A stretch of DNA of 64,000 nucleotides from assembly GCA_963970005.1 (NCBI GenBank), contig CAXAMN010025694.1, forward strand, positions 281,642-345,641, read 5' to 3'. Position 1 is the stretch's first letter, and each line of letters opens with the position of its first letter. Below, one piece after another: positions 1-12,202 of this stretch. This DNA comes from Durusdinium trenchii. Its lineage: Eukaryota; Sar; Dinophyceae; Suessiales; Symbiodiniaceae. The notes under the pieces were generated by a model, which saw only the letters and a list, made by a program, of their open reading frames with translations, was not told the DNA's origin and did no database searches. The position numbers and the translations under genes were made by a program.

Positions 1-152
1 CAGATGGTTTAGTTCACATCACTCAAATCAGAGATGGCTTCGTCGAATCCGTTGAGGATGAGCTTTCTGCTGGTCAAGAGGTGGAGGTTCGCGTGGAGTC
101 TGTGGATGCTGACGCTGGCAAGATGAGTTTGTCAATGAAGCCAGACGTTTGA
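1..152 (+). CDS. S1 RNA-binding domain protein, C-terminal fragment (partial)
   Basis: The window opens inside a reading frame (first full codon at 3) that ends at the TGA at 150-152, giving 49 residues. They are the second half of an S1 (OB-fold) RNA-binding domain: '[13 protein letters not shown]', then a helix and a final strand ending 'KMSLSM'. The DNA is almost identical to 14273-14405, the end of the complete S1 gene in this window, with only a handful of base differences up to the last codons. The tails then differ: this copy ends M-K-P-D-V, the other M-K-S-P. I infer a paralogue whose body lies upstream of the window. It could also be a duplicated gene end only; the missing 5' sequence decides. 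The S1 assignment is firm, the gene's integrity is unknown. Confidence 0.8.
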   Translation, partial: DGLVHITQIRDGFVESVEDELSAGQEVEVRVESVDADAGKMSLSMKPDV

Positions 153-1351
153 GTAGCCCGCAGAGTAAACCTGCGGAGACTGTACACTCCCTGAATGACT
201 CATGGCAGAGGAAATCTTTCTGTCTGGTGTTGGCCATCGAAGGGGTCATGCCATCCACGGTTCCCCATGGTTCTTCGGAGTGTGCTCGGTACGGGACGAC
301 GACGGTTCCACAAGGGATCCACGACGGTTCGGAAAAGACAAGGAGTGGAGCGAGACGGAACAGCGTTTGTTCTAAATGCTTCTTCCGTGTTAATGCGTCG
401 TTGGGATAACGCTTGCGGGGCGTGCAAAGTTTACCGCATAATCTCAGGATGCATGAGAAAAGTGAGCGTTTTGACATGCAGGCTGCAGGCCCGAGCACCA
501 CAATCCAGAGTTTTGCGAGGACGGAGCGCGGGGCGCCACGTGCTAAGTGGGAGCGAAGTCAGTTTGCGTTCCCAATCGGCATCAGTCTGCGGAGGATGTG
601 GAGAGTTGAGACGTTGATGTTCCTGGTGAGCGGGATTCATTCAGTCAGTGTAAAGCCAGCGTGAGGGCTAAGCGGCTAATATCCGAGGCACGATTGGATG
701 TCCCGTGTCCACCCCAGTGTATCGTTCGCGGAGCTCGTACTGCACCATGTGCAAGATCGATGTGCTTTCCACCTTCTCCTTGTTCTTCCTTCAGATTTCC
801 CCTGACCGGCGGGTTTTCGGGTTCTTCGTTTGACCAGGACGGCGGTCGGATCGACTGCGCCGACGGCGGGAGACCGGAGAAAAGCCGAAGCGACCGGCTG
901 GCGAACATCCGCAACGAAGGAAAGCGAACGCGGCTGGCGATGCAACTGGTCGATGAAGTCCTGAGGCCCTTAGGCCTTAGACGATTGAGACGCTTTTGTT
1001 GCCACAGCCGTTTGGCTTCTTGTGATCCATTCAGTTTCAATTGGAAGTGCAGAAGTAAGTAAGTCCATGGAAGCTTGAATTGGTATAGTACGGCTGGCCT
1101 TCATGCTTTCCAGTCCAGTTGAGCATATGAGCAGCTGCACTCCATTCATCAAGAGTCAAGAGACTACAGTAGATCCTTTTTCACAAAAGTTTTCTTCTAT
1201 GCCGTTTATGCACGTTTCTGATTCTCCTTTAATTTGTTTTTGCTTCCCATGTCGTCGGCCAGTGCTAAGCTGCAGAAACTACAGCTGAAGATACTTGGCC
1301 GGACTTGACCAGCTTAGATGCCAGCTCTTTCATTCTTCTTGATTTTCTTGG
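153..1351. other. Intergenic stretch, no supported gene
   Basis: Open frames here are short, overlap in several frames and show no family motif. The segment at about 240-360 is rich in CG and in short GACGGTTC / GGTTCC words. A copy of the dispersed ACTCCCTG motif lies at about 184-217. Nothing else is seen. Confidence 0.5.
184..217 (+). repeat. Dispersed ACTCCCTG snap-back motif, copy 1
   Basis: ACACTCCCTGAATGACTCAT, then GGCAGAGG: the start of the motif best preserved at 4872. Confidence 0.5.
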
Positions 1352-4300
1352 ATGTCCGAAGGTGCTTTTGCAATTTGGCTGGATCCAAGGGTCAAAAAGA
1401 AGCTTCAAGAATTGATCCCTGAGATCCTTTCCGGATACTTATCACAGCAAGAGTTGATTACTGGCAAGCTTCTTCAATCGACCATCGACCTACCTGACCT
1501 ACCTGTATCCCTTTCCTGATTATGCTGAGGCCGAGATACTCATCGACTGAATCGCGAAGAATTCAATGAGCTTCTCGCCTTCTCTTCTCGCCGTGGGCAC
1601 TGGGAAGAGGCTCTTGGCCTACTTCGCCGCGCGCCACTCCTCGACGTCTCCCCCGATGTCGCCAGCTACACCTCGGCCATCGCTGCATGTGCGAAGGCTA
1701 AGGGCCCGACCCATGGGCCTGGCGTACCCACGGCCGCGGCCCGGTGGCCGCTGGCGCTGAGGCTCCTGCGCGGCATGCTGGCGCTGAGGGCCACGCCCAA
1801 CGTCTTTTCATATGGCGCAGCCATCAGCGCCACTGCGAGTGCGGCCGACACTCGGAGGAAGAAGATGAACGTGTCTGTCCAGACACTCCCTGAAAAGATC
1901 CCCATGGCACTGGATGAAAGTGGTCACCCATGCCATCCACTTCCATGAGTCGTATGTTCAGCTGTTTGGTCAAAACTGGCGTGTTCCACTCGGGTGATCC
2001 CAGCATAGGACTGACACGCGACATTTTCTCTTTTGAGGAATGGAAGCTTGCCATGGAGCTCATCCAAGAATTGTCCCACTCACGCATTCAACCCTCGGTG
2101 ATTTGCTGCAACGCCCTTTTGACGGCCTATGCGAATAGCACACTTTGGGAACGTGCTTTGCATCTCTTTCTTCACATGGAGAAGGAGCTGCGGGCCGATG
2201 ATGTCAGCCTAGGTGCCTGGTCAGCACCCACCCCAGTGTAATCCATCGGCGACTGTGATTGCTTGAGTGCTCAGTAATTTAGACATGCCAATGTCATCTG
2301 ACGTTTTCGCAGGATTCATCAAACATCGATGCCATCACCATAAGCATCACCATAACCCCGGAAAGTCCGAAATAACCTCAGACGTCCACCTGCGGTTCGT
2401 CTGCGTCGCAGTCGAGCAACGCACCTTTTTGTCCTTTGGACCTGCCAGGCGCGGCCATTGCAGCTTGCAGTGACTTCAGCACTTGGCCATGGGCCCTTTC
2501 GTTGCTGTTCTCCCAACTGCGGGGCCGGCGGGGCGTTTCGGCTGTTCTCCGAGACGACCGGCCGAACGCGGTGGCCATCAATGCAGCTTTGCGCAGTTGT
2601 GAGATCTCAACGGCATGGGCATCAGCGATGGGAGTTCATGCGGAGTTCGGGGAGTTCAGCTTGAGAGCCGAGGAACACATCACCCGAGCACGTCACATGA
2701 TGGCCATTTGTGGCCGAGCTGGTCGATGGGAATGGGCCTTATTCTTCTTTGACAGGGCGATGAAGTATGGTGCAAGTGTCTTGCTCAGCGGGGATAGATG
2801 GCTACAACTTGCCACGAGCATAATTACTAGAGTACCACTTGCACGAGTATGAACATACTGCAGAACATGGAGCAATGCAGTAGCTGGATGTAGCTGGTAA
2901 GATCGTTGTTTGACCAGGGGCCCATCTGCATTTATGAATATTTATGATGAACTTGGGGTTCAGGCCACATTTGCGCTGACCAAGTAAGGCGAGACGTCCT
3001 ACAACACCGCTATCACGGCTTGTGAGAGAAGTGGGGCATGGCAACAAGCATTGAGTCTCTTTGACCAGACGCAAGCCTGAACTGCAAGGGAGGATGGCTC
3101 AGGATGTCTAAGAAATGAATTCGAAAGGCCCAAGGTGGTCCAAGGTTGACATTGACCACCTCCTTTCCAATCGACAAGTCAGCTCATAGTATACCTTTGT
3201 TGAGAAGGTATACGTGAGGTTTTCAGTTTTGGCAACTTCGCTAAGTCAGCCAAGCTTTGAGTCGGTCGGTCTTGAGCGGTCGCCTGGTCGGTGAGTGGCC
3301 AGGTCGACTTGAAATGCACCGAACTGGCCGTTTCTATATGGTCACTTTCTTGTCTTCCAGTGCGATCCACATAGAATCTTCCACTCGACTTCCTGGACAG
3401 TGAAGCGTTGGTGAAGCTGACCATACTCCCAAGTTTTCGAACTAAACCATCTTGGATCGGCAATGCACACACTGAGTATGATCTGATTATGGAGGTGATT
3501 TCTGTTCAGGATTTTTGCAGGCAGCGAGGTCTCATTTTACTTCCCTTCCTATATTGTTTGGTCATGTCTGGTCCTTCCCAGAACCTAAGCCGCCTCAGAC
3601 GACTGATCAGATGTGCCGCAGGTGTCGGTTTGTCGCTGGGAAATCTCAGGATGTGCTCAAATCGCCTGGCAAGTACCAGAAGCTATGGCTCCATCATCAA
3701 TGCCTTCCAGAGTTCGGCCCAGCGACTCGGTGTCTGGACCTCTGACTGGACGGACATCCGACTGGACGATATGCTCACTTATTCAGTATCAGGACGTGTG
3801 TTTCCCAGGACCTGTAACAGTCAATGAAAGAGTATCACATATTACTATATACTATTATATACTATTATCACTCTTTCAGAGAAAGGCCTTTATTAACCAT
3901 CATCATCCACTGCCACAAGGAATGGGACACACCCAAAATGTGTCAGTATCGTTCAGTTCATTAAAGTTGGAGTTTTTGTGGGACGGCCGAGCTTCAGTCA
4001 GACTCTGTCGAGAGAGAGGGAGAGAGAGTTCGTTTACCAAACAGTTGCAGTCTAGAATAGAAGACATTTGAGGTGGCGTTTGGCAGTGCAGCTTTTGCAT
4101 CAGTAGCTTGGCACGGACATTTTCTCAACGGCCACCCTGTTCGCAGCTGATGTGAGCACCGAAGCGGATGGATCAAACATCAGAGGCTCCGGTTTCGTCA
4201 CTCACCCGGACCGACCTCGACGCGACGCGACGCGGGCGCCACCGACGTCGGTTACGGGGGCGCCGCGCGGCGCCGCGCCGAGGATGTGGATCGACCGCAC

Positions 4301-5722
4301 GGAATGGAACACCGTGACGTGCAATGCTGCGCTGAGCAGCTGCGAAAAGGCCCACGGCCGGTTGGTTCGAACGGCCACGGCCACGGCCACGGTCGGTGGG
4401 TTCGAACGGTCCGATGGTGGCAGTTACGGACGGTTGACTGCTGCGTGAGAAACTCGCCAGGCAGGTGAGCGAAAGATGGCACTCTTCTTGCTGCAGTCAA
4501 TGACAAGGCGGCGTATAGCTATGTTGTTCGCAGTCGTTTTGAGTTCCACTTACTTTTACCTATATATATATAGATACCTTAGCATTTCCTGTTTTTTTCT
4601 GCTGTCTAACATTGCCAAGATGCCAAGGATGAAGTGATTTTCATGATCCAGGCATGCAGCCAGCCAGTCTGAAGCGTTTGGGCCAGGCAGTCAGTGCAAG
4701 CAGATGAGATCACTTACAATGCTGCCATCAGCGCCTGTGAGAGAACCGATCGATGGGACCTGGCGTTCCTAGGCCAGATGGCGTTCCGGTTGGCACAGAT
4801 GGGGGGTCGACTAAAGCATCGGGATAACTGGCGCCATCTACACTTGAAACCACGGTAGAATGGCATTTTTTATCACTCCCTGAAAGAGATCATGGAAGTG
4901 GATGGCATGGCCATGCATGACCCCTTGGATTTCTTGGGATGATAACTTTAATTTTCCGAATGCCAAACAGCTGGTGAACTTCCATGTGACTCGGGGTGTG
5001 GAATCCATGCCTGGCCTGTCCAATTGTTGCAACGTTTGTTGAGGCTTCATCTGCTGGCGGAGATGCAATCAAATTCGCTGCCTCCCAGTGATACTAGCTT
5101 GACTGCTGCGATCAGTGCCTGTAAAACTCCTGGAGAATGGGAGCGCGCTTTACGACTCATGGCTGGGTTCCTTCGCAGGGATAGATTGATGGTACAAGTT
5201 CCATTGCCTCACAGTCTGTTTCACAGCTCTAGAATTGCATCATCGTACACAGCTCAGAGTGTGTGTGTGTGCTCATCCATGTATGACCTGATCCCTGCAT
5301 ATTATGTATGACCTGATTCCTGAGGCTAGGCATGCAGCAAGCACCTTCTACCATCAGCACGGCACTTAAGGATTAGTACTTAGTGGCTGTGAGGCCACTA
5401 AAAAAAGAAGCTCATGGCCCATCAGAATTCGTTTTCGATTTCGAATCCGAGGTACGAATGCGCTCCTGTTCTGCCTTGCTCACGCATCTCAGTGGGAACT
5501 GAGCTTTTCCACGATCCTTTCGTACCAAGCGCAAAGAGACCACCTGTCGTACCAAGCTTTGATCGCAGCTTGCCGATTCTCGGCAAAACTTCAACGCTGA
5601 CCGTCACGCCCTGCAAGTTTTTGACATGCTTACCTTCACGCCGAGCGAAACGCAGCGCCGAGCGTCGAATGCAAGGTGCTGCTATGAAATGGCAATATGG
5701 GCTTGCGCTTTGTGAAAGCATG
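1352..5722 (+). CDS. Pentatricopeptide-repeat (PPR) protein, many exons, 3' end frame-broken
   Basis: PPR proteins are helical-repeat RNA binders, mostly acting on organelle transcripts. A possible first exon begins at ATG 1352 (MSEGAFAIWLDPRVKKK..., stop 1519). PPR helices are clear at about 1536-1850 ('GHWEEALGLL', 'VASYTSAIAACAKA', 'NVFSYGAAISA'), 2030-2220 ('PSVICCNALLTAYANS'), 2440-2850 ('NAVAINAALRSCEIS'), 2975-3078 ('TSYNTAITACERSGAWQQAL'), 3660-3730 ('YGSIINAFQSS'), 4300-4360 ('NTVTCNAALSSCEKA'), 4700-4790 ('ITYNAAISACERTDRWDLA'), 5024-5190 ('TSLTAAISACKTPGEWERAL') and 5450-5722 ('LSYQALIAACRFSAKLQ', 'HALQVFDML'). Frames change between blocks, as expected for introns. The last block is broken at about 5590-5605 with no room for an intron. 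This may be one long gene or two adjacent PPR genes; I could not fix all exon ends. The family call is secure, the single-gene model is not. Confidence 0.75.
1883..1955. repeat. Dispersed ACTCCCTG snap-back motif, copy 2
   Basis: ACACTCCCTGAAAAGATCCC on + is followed at about 1929-1953 by CCATGCCATCCACTTCCATG, the inverted form of the motif's second half. It sits at the end of the first main PPR exon block. Confidence 0.6.
4872..4918 (+). repeat. Dispersed ACTCCCTG snap-back motif, copy 3
   Basis: TCACTCCCTGAAAGAGATCA, then TGGAAGTGGATGGCATGG: the most complete direct copy. Confidence 0.6.
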
Positions 5723-6444
5723 CCGCAGGTTGCACAGGAGCGGGGGGAGTCTGTAGTACTAGGCTCAAGTGTGTCCGCCAAATGTCTATGCAAGAATATT
5801 CAAGCACAGGTCATGCTTTTTGTTGTGGCAATTCATGGCAATTCTGTGGAGGAAGAATGTCCAAGTAGACACGCTTCCCAGGGATTCTGTTCGTATGTTT
5901 TGTCTCAAGGCTGGTTGCCTTGCGTGCTTGGGGCTTCTTTCCACATCACTTGTGGCGTTCTGATGAGTTCTGCACATCTCTGAGCATTTTCCAATCCTTT
6001 CCCTGCATCTCACGTGTGACTTGCCACTGGCCCCTAGGACTTGAGTGTGTGCAGAGCATCGCCTGAGCGGTCCCTCAGAGACGACTGGCAGCATTTGGCC
6101 TTCGGCACAGTGGTGCGAAGAGACCAGATGATACCATCTTCAAGATACTTCGGGCACCCGGATCCTTGCAGAAGAAACATCAGCGGAGCATGGAAAGAGC
6201 ATCGGAAGCATTCAGTCAACCTGTGACTTTAGTCATGACCCATATGACCGTATGCATGTAATTACTAGGTGTGCAAGCGGGGTCCATTCCCTCTTTGGTC
6301 GACGCGGGGTTGAATGTGCAATAGGATGCAAAAGGGCCACGTTGGTTACCTCTCAGTTCTATTCTAGATTTGGTTTGAAGTAACTATACTGTATTTGAGT
6401 CTGGTTTCTCGCAGCCATTCTGCCTCCTAGCTGAAGACGCCATC
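5723..6444. other. Intergenic stretch before the first transporter
   Basis: No frame here shows a recognisable motif. Short overlapping open frames exist on both strands and are taken as chance. The stretch probably holds the 3' flank of the PPR gene and the 5' flank of the transporter. Confidence 0.4.
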
Positions 6445-7812
6445 ATGACAGCGGATGGTGAACATGGATCTTCGCGGAGTTCGTTGAATATGCAAGCAGC
6501 TGATGAATCTCCAGCGAGGTCATGTATGGAGAGGTGGCTTTCCCCTTTGACAGAGAATGGCTTTCGGAGTGGAATGCTGACTTTGACGACCACAGCTCTT
6601 GGTGGTGGCGTCCTGTCGGTGGCTTTCGTGATGAACATTTGCGGCATCGCTTTGGGCTGCATGATCTTGGCCTTGGGTGCTTTGTTGGCATATCTTGGAA
6701 TGGCTGCGCTGATGGAGATGAGCACAAAGACAGGCTGTAGCTCCTATGCGGCACTCTTCTCACACTGTGCTGGGCACCTGGCTGGTCCGATACTTGATGC
6801 GTTTCTTTTCGTGTATGGGAATGGTGCATGTGTTGGCTACATGGTCTTTATCGGTGACTTCGTACCACCCGTCCTGGCCTTGATGTTCCCCGGAGAGACG
6901 TGGGCACAAGACACGACAGGCCTGAGCCGCACATGTTGCATTGCAATTGCTGCTGTGCTATTGGTGCCAATGATGCTTCCATACGACTTGTCAAGGCTTA
7001 AGTTTCTTCAGCCGGTGTCAATCATGGCACTGGTGTACATGGCCATTGTGGTAGCAGTGAAATGCCCACACAGCTTCAGTGTAAATGTGGGCAAACATGG
7101 CTATGAGTCCATCCGCTGGTTCACCCTGAGCCCTCATTTCTTCGAGGCCTTTGCTTTATGTGTCTTCGCCTTCAATTGCCACTTGAATGTGGTGCCCATT
7201 GCGGATCAGTTGGTGCGACCAACGGTGGAGCGAACCAAGAAGATCTCGATCAGAGTGAATCTTTTCCAGTGGCTTTTCTATAGCTTGATTGGAGTCACAG
7301 GCTACTTGTCCTTCTTGGATGACACCTCGTCTGATATCCTCACAAACTACAGTCCGCACGACTACTTTGTGGCGGCTGGACGCTGCTTCCTCACTTTGAC
7401 AATGATGGTGGCCATCCCCGCGAATCTGAACCCCACAGTCAGATCAGGAGTGCAACTGAAGGACTTCTTTTGCAAGCGAGATAGGCCACTACTTGGCAAT
7501 CAAAGTCCTACCAGTGATACGGTTGTGGATCAACCAACCTTTCGAATCACCGTTTCAATCATTGGCTTGGCATGTCAAGCTGCACTCGCGGTGGTTGTGC
7601 CACAAGTGGGGACGGTATTGAGCTTGCTCGGAGCTACAGTGGCTACAGCTATGATGCTGATCATACCTGCCTACTGTATGGGTGTGGTCCTGGAGAAAAC
7701 CATAAGACGCCAAATCAAGCAGGCGTTGCTTTGCATTTGTGCGCTGGTCAGCTTTGCTTCTGTCCCCTTCACAGTGCTTGAAGCGGCGGGTGTCATTTCG
7801 AAGCCTCCCTGA
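6445..7812 (+). CDS. Amino acid transporter, AAAP/SLC38-like, intronless
   Basis: A single uninterrupted frame of 455 residues from ATG 6445 to TGA 7812. About 11 hydrophobic segments follow a hydrophilic N-terminus of roughly 40 residues. The first membrane segment carries the family-type glycine-rich signature 'TALGGGVLSVAFVM', the region that unwinds around substrate in APC-fold transporters. Loop 'PILDAFLFVYGNGACVGYM' and the segment 'SFLDDTSSDILTNY' also fit AAAP (Pfam Aa_trans) members of the SLC38 type, which move neutral amino acids with Na+ or H+. Length is normal for the family. The absence of introns contrasts with nearly every other gene in the window, including the related neighbour at 8621, and suggests an mRNA-derived copy or intron loss. 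Substrate and membrane location cannot be read from the sequence. Confidence 0.9.
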   Translation: MTADGEHGSSRSSLNMQAADESPARSCMERWLSPLTENGFRSGMLTLTTTALGGGVLSVAFVMNICGIALGCMILALGALLAYLGMAALMEMSTKTGCSSYAALFSHCAGHLAGPILDAFLFVYGNGACVGYMVFIGDFVPPVLALMFPGETWAQDTTGLSRTCCIAIAAVLLVPMMLPYDLSRLKFLQPVSIMALVYMAIVVAVKCPHSFSVNVGKHGYESIRWFTLSPHFFEAFALCVFAFNCHLNVVPIADQLVRPTVERTKKISIRVNLFQWLFYSLIGVTGYLSFLDDTSSDILTNYSPHDYFVAAGRCFLTLTMMVAIPANLNPTVRSGVQLKDFFCKRDRPLLGNQSPTSDTVVDQPTFRITVSIIGLACQAALAVVVPQVGTVLSLLGATVATAMMLIIPAYCMGVVLEKTIRRQIKQALLCICALVSFASVPFTVLEAAGVISKPP

Positions 7813-8620
7813 GCTAGCTTCTCTTGCAGACTCGATTTGAGTTTGGCCGCCTCCAGCGACCCTGGCCGGCCATGGCCTCTGTATTTTGCGCATGCAGTCT
7901 CCATAGGAGACCCCGGAGTTAAATTGCTTGGATGTAGCACTCAGTGTGCTAGACTTGTGTTGCACTCAGTGTTTCCAAAAAACAACCAGATTAGGACTGC
8001 ATTGTGAAGCTTCGACTGAGTCATTGCTTCTGTAGACAGTCAGATGGTTGAAGCAAGCCGTGAGCACCATTGCCTGTCACTGAAGTCAAGCAGAGGTTCT
8101 TTTGACTTAGCATATAGATGGGTTCAACTCCTTGAAGGATATTGACATTGACAGTTACATATATTATAGTATATTATGCTGTACTACATGTCCACATATA
8201 CATATAAATATATACGCAGTAATATATATATATATATATTATACATACATAGACAGTATGACAGTATATGCACAGAATCATTCACGCAGATCATTCACAT
8301 TGCTAAGCTCTGTCAAAGCCATGGAGCCCCCTTGACGGAGCCCCCTTGACAGAGGCCACTCAGCACGGAGCGCCCACGGGGTTTTTGATCCTTCCGAGCC
8401 TTAATGGAATTTATCAGCGGTTTGCAGTTTCTGCGTGACCCAACATGAAAGAAACACTACTCCAGGATGCTAGCAGAGGATGCAGAAGGGGACTTGGTGC
8501 ACCTGTACTTGCATAAACATGAATATCTCGCATCCCCTTTGTGCGCGTCTGTTCCGCAGCCCTGGGCTGTTTAGGTCAAACGGAAATTTAATTAGACGGG
8601 CCGGTCCCTACTTGAAGGCC
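7813..8620. other. Intergenic stretch with AT-rich microsatellite
   Basis: No coding motif seen. A TA-rich tract lies at about 8150-8260, including an uninterrupted (TA)n run near 8222-8240. The words GGAGCCCCCTTGACRG occur twice in tandem at about 8323-8353. The 3' end may hold the leader of the next gene. Confidence 0.5.
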
Positions 8621-11508
8621 ATGGAGGGCGCGCAGGACACAACGTTGCTGGAACGCGAGGAGGGGCACCGAAAAATAAACGGACACTTGTTCTCGCATTG
8701 AGTTGACTGACTGTGACTTCAAAAGTGCTAAAGGCACCATCCAGCTGATTCAGCATTGCAGGACACATCCTATATGGGATGGATACATGCGGGCATCACA
8801 ATCTTTTGCTTTGCCGCGCCGTCCGCAGTAATGGCAATGCCCTTTGCGATAGGCAATGCTGGATTCCTGGGAGGAATGATTCTGTGCCTGATCGTCACAG
8901 GCGCGTGCAGCCATCCAAGAGTGGGAAGAAAATGAGGAATTGGGAGCATTTGAAATGCTGTGTGGAGTGAACAAAACCCTGGAGGTGCTTCAATCCTGGG
9001 TGCCAAGCTCCTGCTTCGCTTGAAATTGCTGTATCCTGATTGTAAGACCTTCGGAGATATTGGTTTCCAAGTGCTGGGGACTCCTGGTAAAATCTGGGGC
9101 AACCTTATCCAGCTAGGGAATTTCTGCTTATTCATGCCATGTGCCCTTCGCTTCTGCGGTCTCGCCTTGAAGGGCATTGGCAACTTCCCTGGCTTCGATG
9201 AGTGTGTGGACTATTATGTCTTTGTCGTGGCTTTCGTTTGCCTTGTCACGACACAAGTACGTAGCTTCAAGAATGCTCAATGCTTCACAGTTTTATCCCT
9301 CGCCTGCGTGATTGGCATGGTGCTTTCCATGGTCTATGCCTCCTTCCGCTATGAGAACCCACACAAGATTCCGGCCATGTGGTTTGGCAATCCGGAGCCA
9401 GAAGAGGGCTTGAGACTCATAAGGTTGGCAGGTGGTTGCAGCATTGCCGCTTGGGCGTTCATCCCCGGATTCTTGACGGTAGAGCTGAGTTCCTGCTTAG
9501 CAGAGCCGTCGGAGTTCAACAAGTCCCTGTTGCTGGCAGGGGCATTGAATGTGTTAGGGCCCCTTGGAAGCAGCAGAGGTCACCAAAAGCACAAACACAC
9601 GAAACACACAAGGCTTGCCGCAAAAGCTTTGCAACGCGTGCGAGTGTGTGGACGTTCCTTGTTTCCAAGGCCTTCCCCTTTAAAGGTTGAATGAGGGTCT
9701 CAAAGGAGCTTGCTTGTGCCCCGCTTAAATCTCGAGAGGAATCTCGTTGATGTTTGAGAATGTTCGCTCATGAAATGTCAGTCTGACTTGACAGGTTCTG
9801 CGCTGGGTGCGTGGTCATTGCCCGATGGGGCTACAAAGTGGGAGAAGTGATTGCAGTCACACCTGTCATGGCATGGACACCGGGGCTTGCGGTCAACTCA
9901 GCGCTTTAGCTGCACCAGAGAATGACTCAGCGCTTCCTGCTTCAATTTGCATTCTTTCCCATCACCGGGTGCGAGGTGTTTTTTAGCTCCTCCTCCTCCT
10001 CCTCCCGCCGCCTCCCGCCTACCTTCCATTCCACAACCAACTTCCATTTCCACATATATACTTCCACAACAATTCAATCACTCACCTGACGGGCTCACCC
10101 TGCTAGAGGGTCTCTCTCTCTCTCTCTCTCTTCTCTCTTTTCTCTCTTCTCTCTCCTCTCTTTGCATGGATCACTCAAGGAAAGTTGAGCTGCTGCTGGC
10201 ACGGGTGCAAACAAGATGGTGATGACAATGAAGTATGCACCTCAAGCACTCACCTCACCCACACCGAACAACTCGCTCAACCCACTCGAACAAAAACTTC
10301 AGCCCTTCACTCATTGTTGAAGTCACTAACCTGACATACACCTCTGTCATTCAAGCGTTAAGGATTATATAACACAGCTTTCACCCATTTTCACCAACTT
10401 GTGCAAGCTGAACTTGTGGTCACTCCTTCAATTCTAAGTTGGAAAGGGTTGTCAGACTGAAATTTACTTCAAACCTGGAAAAGCTCAGGTCTTCAACGCT
10501 TGCCAGCTTGGCGGGAATTTTGTGTCATATATGTTGGACTCTGTTCCTCTCGGCCGATTTTGTCAGCGCGCTTGGGCTCCAGATTTCAAAGACACCTGGT
10601 CAGCGGGAGACATTGGCCGTTACCTCACCTACACTCTCCCGGTTTCTTGCTGATCGAAACGAGACAAGAGACTCACGAGCGGCTGCAAGAACAACTAGGA
10701 TACACAAAGCTGCATGATTTGCATGCCTCATTATGCAATGTATGGGACACACTAGTTGGAACCGGCATGCGGGAGCATTTCATAGCATTTCACCATATTT
10801 TGCCATATGGCGCAGCTTTTGCTGTTCAGGTTTTCGCATTTGCTTTGACTTTGAGCGTGTTCACTCCAAGCATCAATGTCCTTCTGGATTTTACCACAGC
10901 TTTGACGACGCCATGGGTCAGCCATGTTTACCCTGCAGTGATCTACTGGAGGTTGAAGACGAGAGGTGGAATAAACGTCCCGCCCCAACCCATGACGATC
11001 AAGGAGAAGCTGATCGTATCCTATGCGGCTTGGCAGGGAGCAAGCTTATAGTTAGTTGAACTTGATGGATGTATGCTTCATGTTTACGAATATATCACGC
11101 GTTTCCTGGCATTGTTAAAGATAACTTAAAAATCCTGGAGAATGGCAGGATGGCATGACCCAGCCAGCTGCCGATCTCTTGTGGAATCCTTGTGTTTTGT
11201 GTGGGCGAGCAGGTCATGTTTTCAGCTCGTCTCAGGTGTTTCTGGTTGGATGCCTGGCAGTCTTTGCATGCTTTGTTAAAGCAATTGGCTTCCTGGTCTT
11301 TGAAGAGCTGCGACCCAAGTTCCAGGCGATCGCGGAGGAATTGGGGGGTTTGGAGGGAAGCCCGTCAAACGTTGAATCCCTTTCACATCGGAGCCACATC
11401 GGAGTGACATGCATGGCGATACTAAGAGCTGATAGTACCAACCATGTACCTCCAGCCAACCTGATCCGCAAGGTTGGCTGCGACGGCTGGCTGCTTTGGA
11501 AGCCGTAA
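8621..11508 (+). CDS. Second amino acid transporter, AAAP superfamily, several introns
   Basis: Proposed start ATG 8621 (MEGAQDTTLLEREEG), joined to an exon from about 8761 with the first membrane helix ('AGITIFCFAAPSAVMAMPF', 'AIGNAGFLGGMI'). A long exon at about 8980-9560 holds several helices and the loop 'LLYPDCKTFGDIGFQVLG', typical of plant/protist AAAP permeases. Further exons: about 9795-9900 ('CVVIARWGYKVGEVIAVTP'), about 10640-11030 ('FALTLSVFTPSINVLLDFTT', 'HVYPAVIYWRLKTRGG') and about 11235-11330 ('VFLVGCLAVFACFVKAIGF'), probably the last membrane helix. The frame stays open to TAA 11508; the true C-terminus is uncertain. It lies 0.8 kb downstream of an intronless relative, but the two proteins are not close copies. 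Family call good, exact exons approximate. Confidence 0.75.
10109..10162. repeat. CT-rich microsatellite
   Basis: A pyrimidine tract made of CT dinucleotides grading into TCTCTTTT variants, inside the presumed intron of the second transporter. The ORF over it is low-complexity Leu-Ser and not coding. Confidence 0.8.
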
Positions 11509-12202
11509 CGACATTGGACGAGCTTGGAGAGTCACAAGCATGTCATGCATGAATTTCGGGATTTTGGGCCCACCTGGAACTGCATCATCACTCCAGGTCC
11601 CAGGGTTCCTTCGAACTCTGATGTGTGGGCCCCACAAGCCACATTGCGTCCGAATGGCTTAGCAGATGTACTTGGCATTCACTGAGAAGTGCGGACGTAG
11701 ATTTCGTCAAAGTTGGACGTACCTTTCGATCAAACCGGACCTTGAGCTGGAAAAAGGCGTCCTTTCTGAAGGGTGGAATGATCTTGGAGCTCAGACATTT
11801 TGGCGGAGCTGTGCAACATGTCTTCAGAGCTGTGCGGATGTAAGTCCCACGAAAGAGTCGCCATGTTCACCAGAAAGAGTTCTGAAAAAACCAGCCCCAC
11901 CCATGAAAGAATCTTCGCCCCTTCCGACCAGGCTCTCGGTGCAGCCGTGACTCCTTCACATGACACGCGAAAACGAGAGGACGAAAGGGGTAAGTTGTGA
12001 TGTGTCATGTGTCATGGGAAGTTGTCGGTGTTGAACTATTCAAGCTGAAATCTATATTCTACAACAGCACTAGAAATAGAAGTTGTCAAATAGCATATAT
12101 CAAAGAAGTCAAGAGTCAAGAGTTTCTGGCTTGGAGGGTGCCATTTTTGATCAAGGAGGCCACCTTTTGATTTCAACTTTGTTTCAAATTTCCAATTTTG
12201 CC
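11509..12202. other. Stretch between transporter and S1 gene
   Basis: Small overlapping frames only. One at 11666-11950 (+) is moderately protein-like but matches no family I recognise. It could be an unrecognised exon of either neighbour. Confidence 0.35.
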
